From contig CM046003.1 in NCBI GenBank assembly GCA_025175895.1, positions 28,913,245 through 28,977,244 of the forward strand: a stretch of DNA of 64,000 bases, read 5' to 3'. A program made the position numbers and the translations under genes. Shown here piece after piece: positions 56,320-64,000 of this stretch; position 1 is the first letter of the stretch, and every line of letters starts with the position of its first letter. Origin of the DNA: Wurfbainia villosa. Taxonomy: Eukaryota; Streptophyta; Magnoliopsida; Zingiberales; Zingiberaceae. Under the pieces are notes generated by a model. That model was not told where the DNA came from. It saw only the letters and a list, made by a program, of their open reading frames with translations, and searched no databases.

Positions 56320-59300
56320 TGTCACGCCCCGAGAGCATGCCGAGCCGAAAATCAAACGGACGGCACCTCCCCTGTACGTGGCAACATTTCGGGTTAATAC
56401 AAGGCCCGTAGGCCCACAACAACAACAATATATATAAACAAATAATAGCAGCGGAAATAAAGAGCGCATACCCACAACATACATAACAAAATATAATATA
56501 CAGGTGTACTCCACCTGACAAGACCACAGTAATAAAACCGTAAATAAAACAACGACATCACGACAAAGTCCATAACAAAACAAGGGTCCATGACATAGGA
56601 CCAAAATCCATAACTCATAAACAAGTCCAAATCATAAGAGAGAAAAACAAAATAAACTCCTCGGGAGACATCGGAAAGTGGAGATGGGATGGATCGGTCG
56701 GCGCAGCTCCAAGTCGTCACGGAGTCGTCTACCTGTTACCTGGGCGACAGAAAAACCCAGGGTCGGAGGTGGTGAGTAAAACTCAGCAGGTAATCAGAGA
56801 AAACATGTAAATATATGTATCAATATTACATGTCATTCAACAGTTTAATCTACTCATACAACAAGTATACATCAGCATAACAATAGATATGCATGCATAT
56901 ACTAAATAAACTGAACATCAACGATGCTGACATACCTGGCAGTCAGCTACTCTATCCTGATCCAACCTGGGCATATAATCACATCATAGGGTATAAAAGT
57001 ATAGTACTAACACAATACCCTAACCTGAGTCAAGAGTATCACTGTGAATATCCGATAGGTATACAAGTATCAACCTACTACCATACAGGAATATGCAATA
57101 GCATGTATGAATATGTACAAACAAATGCAACAGGCATAGTACATACAAATGCATCATCAAAGTGAGTATACATATAGACTGTATCTGTATGTATACTAAT
57201 CACCATCATCCATATATATATATATACAAGCAGGTATGTATATATATATAATCATATGCAAAACACCGTATGATACGGCAATGCAACATGCATGGTCATG
57301 CCTGCTCACCCCTACTCGCTACCACGACCCCAGTGTGGCCTAGGTGGCACGACATGACAACTATCCCGACTCCAGCCGCCACCACTCTCGAGTGACCGAG
57401 TTGGGTAGTATGATCCAGTAGCATATGAGCGTAAGTAGCTCGCTACGCAACGGGGGTCCCTGCTGCTGGCCACTCCGACTGACGCTACCAATGAGCGGTC
57501 GAGTGCCACGCACCCAGGACAACTGCACGCAACTCCAACAACCATCGTCAATAATGGTAGAGTGCGACACAACAAATGCTATGCCCTCACACCAGTTACT
57601 CCTCTGAAAGTAACCTAGGAGGTAGGATGACTGACGACTCTCTCTCAACCCCAAGGGGAGACGATGTCGTCAGTATGCATGCAATGAAATGAGGGTACTG
57701 TCTCACTTACAGAACATCTACCCTAGACTCTCTGTTCAACAGAGAGTCACACCCAATTGATCAGTACACTCTCTATCCTGTAGAGAGTCATACTCATCTG
57801 ATCATGACAAGCTAGGACCATCGGTCCGTAGCGACACACTGTCCACGACTCACATGACCATTCACACAACCCGTGGTTGGTGAATAAATGTGTCACATAC
57901 AAGTATGGAATAAGTCCTACATCTGGGGTCATACTTATCCACAGAGAATCTTTTTGCCAAATTTACAATTTAGGTCATCCTCCGTACTCTAACATCTACA
58001 CCCTACTAAACCGTTCGACCTACTTACATCACATCTGTAAGTTCTAGATCATGCTAGGGAATATGCGTTATCAATAATCGAGCACACATATATATCAACG
58101 GTAAGTTCAAGCATACGGTAAACAGAGTATGATCAAGGTAATATGAACACCTAACATGTTCATATCTATATCTAAATCTGGAATCATTACATCTACCCGA
58201 CCGGTAGAAAATTACCTACCTGATACGTAGCTCGTGCTGATTGTCTTTGCGTCCGTGAGCCTGCCTCGTATCCATGTCCTGCACGTATCAAACATTATGA
58301 TTAAGTACAAGTATACGACAAATACACAACTTAATTACCACGTCGTTCCTATGTTCACATCCTTTCCTCGTCTACGAGTTAGGAACTCGAGCACACATCT
58401 CTCGTAACCTCATATCTACATTCCTCCTCGATCGATACGCCAAACCAAACTCTCCATAGGACAACATCAACACTCAGAAACAATCCAAACTTACCTCAAT
58501 ATCTAAATCAGCTTGCTACCAACAGCTCATCATCGAGGAACCTCTAGATCTGACCGAGTCAAGGAAACACACATCTTACCCTTCGCTGTGTCAACTACAC
58601 ACAACAATGCAACCATCTGAGCATATCCTGTCCATCAAGTTGTTTGATCGACATCCCCATCTTCTTAACAACAACAATTAGAAACATCCCATACACACAT
58701 CTTACCAGACACAAATCATTATCTATTACACTCGAATCAACCCCATACACATCTCCACTGTCATTCTCCCAACATCACAAATGTGAAATCCCATAAACTT
58801 CACATCCCCTTCACCGAAAGGAACACCACCCAACAACACACTCACAGTTACAACTCCAACATCAACTGAAACCATTGTAATCTCAACAACATCGACACAT
58901 CACAGATCATTATAGCAATTACATATGAAACAACAAAGGGGAACGAAGCTTATGGGTCACAACTTCACCGGCAGCCATCTATTCCACCCTTCCTCAGTTC
59001 ACCGGCCCAAACCTACTCAATTCGCAATGGTGTCAGCCAAGAATAGAATATCACAGTACCTAAGGAGAACTAGGCTTACCGGATAGTTGGAATTTCACCG
59101 GCCGAGTAATCCTCCAAATTCGACAGCCAAACCCTCCTACTTCTTGTTCACCGATTCTGCCCAAACACAAATTTGGTCACGGCAAATCCACAGAACATCT
59201 ACTCTTGTTCAAGGTAAGGAGAACCCTAATCGATGCTTACCTCTCCCTGACCACAATTGGCAGTGGATGGCTTGGTTCGTCGGAAAAGTACCGAACGCCG

Positions 59301-59896
59301 TCGCTGCCCTATTTCACCAACCCACGCTTAAACAGCAAGAGAGCTCCAAAATGACAGAATTCGGCTAAGGTAGGGAAGAAAATCCTTACCTACTACTGAC
59401 TATCAGCGGCCACGACTCCTCTCCTTCGAATCAGCGGCTCTGATCGCTTCCCCTCGCCCCAAATCGTCGCTTCCAGCCGTCCCGAGAAGGTCGTCGAGTT
59501 CGCCGGCGGCTGCTTGCGGAGGGGAGAGTCGTGCGACGAGGAGACCAGCGAGGTGGAGGCGTCCGACGGGCGGCGTACTGTGAAGGCGAATCGCGCGGAG
59601 AGGGGAAAAGGAGTCATCGTGCGTGAAGGCAGAGGAAACGGGAGACGATCGATTTAAGTCGCGATGTGAAACCGTAACCGGACGTATAATGCGTTACCGG
59701 GAGATAACGGGTCAGGTTTCTTTTGTTTAACGGGTTGGATTTCAGACCCGTTAAGCCCATTAACACTTAAACAAAAGGGGTCATTAGAAATCTCCGTTCG
59801 AGTCCAAAAAAATTCCTAAAAATTCCTAGAAAATCCCATAGATTATCCTCCTAATCAACTGAAATTTTATTTTATTTTTTTTTCCGGTATTTTACA
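56320..59896 (+). mobile_element. Solo LTR T1, Tekay/Del-like, 3577 bp
   Basis: TGTCACGCCCCGAGAG...CCGGTATTTTACA with TSD CGATG. No coding domain or PBS inside. Related to T2 along its length: the first 100 bp and stretches such as GGCAACATTTCGGGTTAATA, TAACGGGTT and the TATATA/ATGCATGG regions are shared. Small ORFs within have no recognisable product. Confidence 0.88.
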
Positions 59897-60092
59897 CGAT
59901 GGGTTAATGTGGAGTCGACTAAAAGGCATTTCAGTCAACTGGAAAAGTTTATAAAAGTGGTGCTTGACCAGATCCCATTATCGAAATCAATTAACGTCGA
60001 AGTGCTGCCAAAATTTCATCACGATCACAAGAGATTCAACCTTCAGAAAGGACTCTTTTTCGACACCTTGAGCTATATCCGAATCTTCAGTA

Positions 60093-60097
60093 GTGTC
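60093..60097. repeat. TSD GTGTC of solo LTR T2 (partner 63,497-63,501)
   Basis: Identical five bases on both sides. Confidence 0.88.
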
Positions 60098-60992
60098 TGT
60101 CACGCCCCGAGAGTATGTCGTGTCGAAAATCAAACGGACGACATCTTCCCTATACGTGGCAACATTTCGGGTTAATACAAGGCCCGTAGGCCCACAACAA
60201 AAACATAATAAACAGATATAAATATATCAAACACACAGCGAAAACATAAACAACATATATACAAACATCCAAACCAAAACACACAGGTGTACACCACCTG
60301 ATAATTAAGTCCACAATACTAAACTGTAAATAAAACATCGACACAAAACAAGTCCATGATATAAAGACAAGTCCATAATAGAAAATAAGTCCATAACATA
60401 GATAAAAATTCATAACGTAAACACAAATCCTCAGGAGACTCAGAAAAGCGGAGATGGGATGGATCGTCGGCGCAGCTCCAAGCCGTCACGAAGACTTCGA
60501 CCTGTTACCTGGGTGACAGATAAACTCAGGGTCTGTGGTAGTGAGTAAAACTCTGCAGGTAATAGAAAAACGTGTATATATTAATATCACATGTATTTTG
60601 ATAGAAAAATCTATAGGTATCACTAGCATGATAACATATCTATGTATATACCACCTAACCAAAAGCCAATATGAAATGCAGACATACCTGAACGTCTGCT
60701 ACGCTACACCTATCCAACCTGAGCACATATCCACAATATAAGGTATAAAGAATCGTACTAACTCCTACTACATCCTGATATGGGTCAAGGGTATCACAGT
60801 GAATAACCAACAAGTATACAAGTACCGGCCTACTACCATACACGAAATGCAATAGCATGTATGAATATGTACAAACAAATGCAACAAGCATAGTACATAC
60901 AAATGCAACATCACAATAAGCATATATATATATACTGCATCTATATATGTATACTAATCACAATCATCCATATATATATACATATATGCATG

Positions 60993-61030
<38 letters not shown>

Positions 61031-63496
61031 TGCATATATGTATATATATGGCAATATGCAAAAATGTCATAAGTCGGCAATGCAGCATGCATGGTCATGT
61101 CGGCTAACCAAAGCTACCACGACCCCAGTGTGGCCTCGATGGCTCGAGCATGACAACTATCCCAACTCAACACCAACCACTACTCTCAAGTGGCCGAGTG
61201 GGCAGTATGATCGAGTAGCATATAAGCATAAAGAGCAAGCTACATGATGTGGGTCCCTGTTGTTGGCCACTCCGACAGTCACTACCCATGAGTGGTCGAG
61301 TGCCACACACGCAGGACTACAACACACAAATCCAACTATCAGCGTCTATAGTGGTAGAGTGCGGCACCACAATGCTCTGCCCTCACACCGGTTACTCCTC
61401 CTATGAGTAACCGTGGAAGCAGGATGACTGGCGACACTCTCAACCACAAGGGAGACCTCATCGCTAGCGTGCATGCAAATGACATGAATGTAATGTCTCA
61501 CATACAGACATCCACCATAGACTCTCTATTCTACAGAGAGTCATACTAACCAGATCAACGCACTCTCTATCCTGTAGAGAGTCGTACTCAAACTGATCAT
61601 ATCAGGCTAGGACCACCGGTCCGTAGCGACACACTAAATACCATTCACCTGACCATTTACATAATACATGGTCGGTAGTAAACATGCAACCTAAGGGTAC
61701 TAGAACTAACCCTAGGTTTCAAGACATTATCTTCTTACGGATGACCTTTTTGCCCAATTTACAATCAGATTATCATCCGGACTTTACTACTTGCACTTAA
61801 CTTAAAAAAAATTCTAAGTTACTTACATCACCTATATATATAACTCCTAATCATGGTGAACTAAACATGATAGCAGCAATGGAGTTAATAGCCAAAGGTA
61901 AAGTATCAAGCATAAGATGAATAAGAATAGTGTCAAGGTAACATGATCATATAAGATGATCATACATCTAAATCTGTATGCATTAAACTACCTGACCAAG
62001 GTAGGAATTACCCACGTGCTGTAAATGCTCGTAGCAATGAAATCCTCATGGTCGCAGACCTGTCTCGTATCCACGTCCTGCAAATAGCATCAATTACATT
62101 TTAGTGCAAGAAGACTACAACATACGATTTAATTACTATATTGTTCTTATAGTCGCAACCTTTTATCGCCTACGACTTAGGAAAATCCCTCAAATTATCC
62201 AAGATCGATTCACTATAACCAACCTTCACACTAGACCCTCAACTGGTACAGTTAACATCATAATTAAAACCCCCCATTTCAATTAACCACTACACAAATC
62301 TATACATTCAATTCCATACTCCAATTTCTATATTAACCAGATATTCCACAACCCAGAACAACTCTCTAATCATATAAACCACCGATCACAGCTCCTGCAC
62401 CGCCATTTACATCCCATAACCAACTAAAGCTCCAATTCATAGCCGCACACAGCCGGCTCGATCCATCGACCGACAACCCTTCGATCACCCTCTTTCATAG
62501 CCTCCCAAAATTAATTTACATCCCTAACAACAATACAACTACCTTCCCACTGTTCAAAACTCATGGCAGGCAACAATTCAAGCAACAACAGTTGAAAAGG
62601 GATGATCAACCAGTTATACCTGCACTTGGGATCCAGCGACAATATTTTCCCCAACCTGCCTTGTTTGCCGTCCAAGACCTCCACTGCCCTAGCTTCGGTA
62701 GAAATCACCAAGTAGTTCCCAAACACTCGTTGCGACCCAAGGAAAACAAGATCGAAGTCATGACTCTCCCACCGCTTGATCTGATGGGGAAAACAACCAT
62801 TGAAACCCAAAATAGGGGGAAACAACAACCATGAGTCATGTGACAGCAGGCTCTATCACTGCATTACCGCCACCGATCGACTCGTGCATAGAGGTCCCTG
62901 AGTACCAAGGAGGAAAGAAATGAACTCACCAACGACAAGCCTACCAGCTATGGCAGCAGCGTTGACGAACCGCTTGCTCCAGAGGGCCGACGAGACGCGA
63001 GTCCAGCGAAAAGGGGGTCAAACTGACCTCCAGCCGAATCTTCCTAGTTGTAGCGACGACGTCGTCGTGCTTCTCGCGTGAGGAGCCAATGAGATCCGAG
63101 ACTGGCACAAATCGGAGAGGCAGAGACGTTGTGAGGGAGAGGAGTCGCGCATGTGCGTGCGGTGAGGAAGTGGAGGTGCTGTCGCGCGTGAGGAAGAAGA
63201 GGAAGTGAGGCTTGGGAAAGGATAGCGCTGGGCGGCGGAGTCGGTGAAAGCGTTTCGCGGCGTGCGCGAAACGCTCGGACGAGGTGAATTCGTCGGTGAG
63301 AATCGGAAAGGGAAAAACGCGCGAAGTTAAGGGATTAACGGTTCGGGTGGCTTTTTAACGGGTTGGGCTTTAAATCCAATAAGCCATTAACCCTAGATTT
63401 AATTAAATCTAGGTTAATTAAACTAATAAATTTTCTTAAGCTAGGTTAGATGTAATTAACTCCTAACCATACTATTTTTTTTCGTGGTATTTTATA
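60098..63496 (+). mobile_element. Solo LTR T2, Tekay/Del-like, 3399 bp
   Basis: TGTCACGCCCCGAGAG...GTGGTATTTTATA; the terminal CA has become TA. TSD GTGTC. Same family as T1 but clearly diverged. Contains (TA)n and (CA)n microsatellites near 60,960-61,050. Confidence 0.86.
60960..61050. repeat. TA/CA microsatellite cluster
   Basis: Runs of TATATATA followed by ACACACACACA. The plus-strand ORF over it is an artefact of the repeat. Confidence 0.9.
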
Positions 63497-63830
63497 GTGT
63501 CAGTATAAAGTAGTCTTAGCTTTATTTTCCATTTCGCTTTTGTATTATAATTCAAGAGGGTAGATTGTTACCCTTCTCTCATACTTGTAAAAAGCAAACT
63601 CCCTTCGAAGTCGAGAGTTCTCGAATCGGAGGGCATTATAGAGATTGCCTATCGAGGTAGCTCATGGTAGAGCTATGGGCCTTGGAGTAGCAACCCAGTC
63701 CGGGTTGTGAACCAAGTAAATTATCTGTGTCATTAATTGCATTTCATTTCCATTGCGTACTCATATTAAAACTAAAAAAAAATTATTAAACACCGAGACA
63801 TCCCCTCTCTCGGCTTACTCGATCATACAA

Positions 63831-63843
63831 TTGGTATCAGAGC
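63831..63843 (+). other. Primer-binding site of SIRE-2
   Basis: TTGGTATCAGAGC starts one base after the LTR end; canonical initiator-Met form. Confidence 0.9.
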
Positions 63844-64000
63844 AAGGGCACTCCGAGTTGGTGAAACCACCATCGTGAGCTTTAGAATAATTTTTATTGC
63901 ATTAGAATAATTTTTATTGCTTTATAAAAATTTAAAAATCATTAAATTAATATTATGTATATTTAAAATTCATTAAAATAATATTTTGCATATTAAATTA
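63844..64000 (+). mobile_element. SIRE-2 leader, cut by window end
   Basis: Internal sequence after the PBS (AAGGGCACTCCGAGTTGGTG), then AT-rich with a duplicated TTAGAATAATTTTTATTGC (63,881 and 63,902). Coding regions would lie beyond the window. Confidence 0.75.

Larger units (their letters stand above)
55574..63829 (+). mobile_element. SIRE-2 5' LTR, split by two solo LTRs
   Basis: Starts TGATGCAGTAAGCATCACTCC and ends GATCATACA just before a canonical PBS. The native LTR is 1270 bp: 55,574-56,319, 59,902-60,097 and 63,502-63,829. It contains many GTCGACTG/CAGTCGAC motifs (56,070-56,300). Layout and PBS are similar to SIRE-1, so it is probably a related SIRE family. The bases before it are GGTAT; the right TSD is outside the window. 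Confidence 0.82.

Noticed and set aside
56153..56720. Minus-strand ORFs rich in Tyr, Phe and Leu looking like membrane proteins
   Set aside because: They lie in the AT-rich start of solo LTR T1, overlap in three frames, and lack any family signature.
60903..61247. 114-aa ORF starting in Ile/Tyr/His-rich sequence
   Set aside because: The N-terminal half is translated TA/CA microsatellite.

Overview
The window looks like a piece of a large, repeat-packed flowering-plant genome. Every recognisable gene is a plant LTR-retrotransposon or CACTA transposon gene, apart from one decayed copy of a host gene (flap endonuclease FEN1). I see no intact host gene, no tRNA or rRNA gene, and no prokaryotic feature. 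I cannot name the species from the sequence.

The layout is a nest of insertions. Most are delimited by TG...CA termini and a perfect 5-bp target-site duplication (TSD). At 1-1360 is a Copia LTR (family 'Copia-A') cut by the window start. From 1361 to about 54,810 lies what I read as the remains of one minus-strand CACTA transposon: TNP2-type transposase at 53,113-54,810 and second-ORF pieces at 43,023-43,263 and 3,361-3,511. Decayed, intron-containing FEN1 exons sit next to it at 2,052-3,001. Into this went a Tat-lineage Gypsy element (3,517-43,017, minus strand, TSD GCCAT) and a SIRE-type Copia element (43,264-53,112, plus strand).

The Tat element is itself the target of four insertions: Copia-B (5,479-14,700, TSD CAATG), a Tekay-like solo LTR (19,769-23,180, TSD TTTTC), a Copia-B solo LTR (30,469-32,305, TSD ATAGT) and a full Copia-A element (33,281-42,648, TSD AAACT). 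Without them it would be about 15.6 kb. Its gag-pol runs on the minus strand (32,577 down to 25,354) with protease, RT, two RNase H domains and integrase. Between pol and the 3' LTR it carries about 23 copies of a 59-60 bp tandem repeat and a series of plus-strand (antisense) gene-like units. Four have TATA-like boxes. One is an intron-containing gene with the plant 'putative gypsy type transposon' (Transposase_28) domain and a coiled-coil tail.

Right of the SIRE element are CACTA transposase remnants, the terminus of a second CACTA element (54,916), and a second SIRE-like element. The 5' LTR of that element (55,574-63,829) holds two Tekay-like solo LTRs (TSDs CGATG and GTGTC). Its internal region starts at 63,830 and leaves the window.

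Almost all coding regions are broken by stops and frameshifts. Nothing here appears able to move unaided. Lineage names (Tat, SIRE, Tekay, Angela-like) come from motif and structure recognition, not from a database search.
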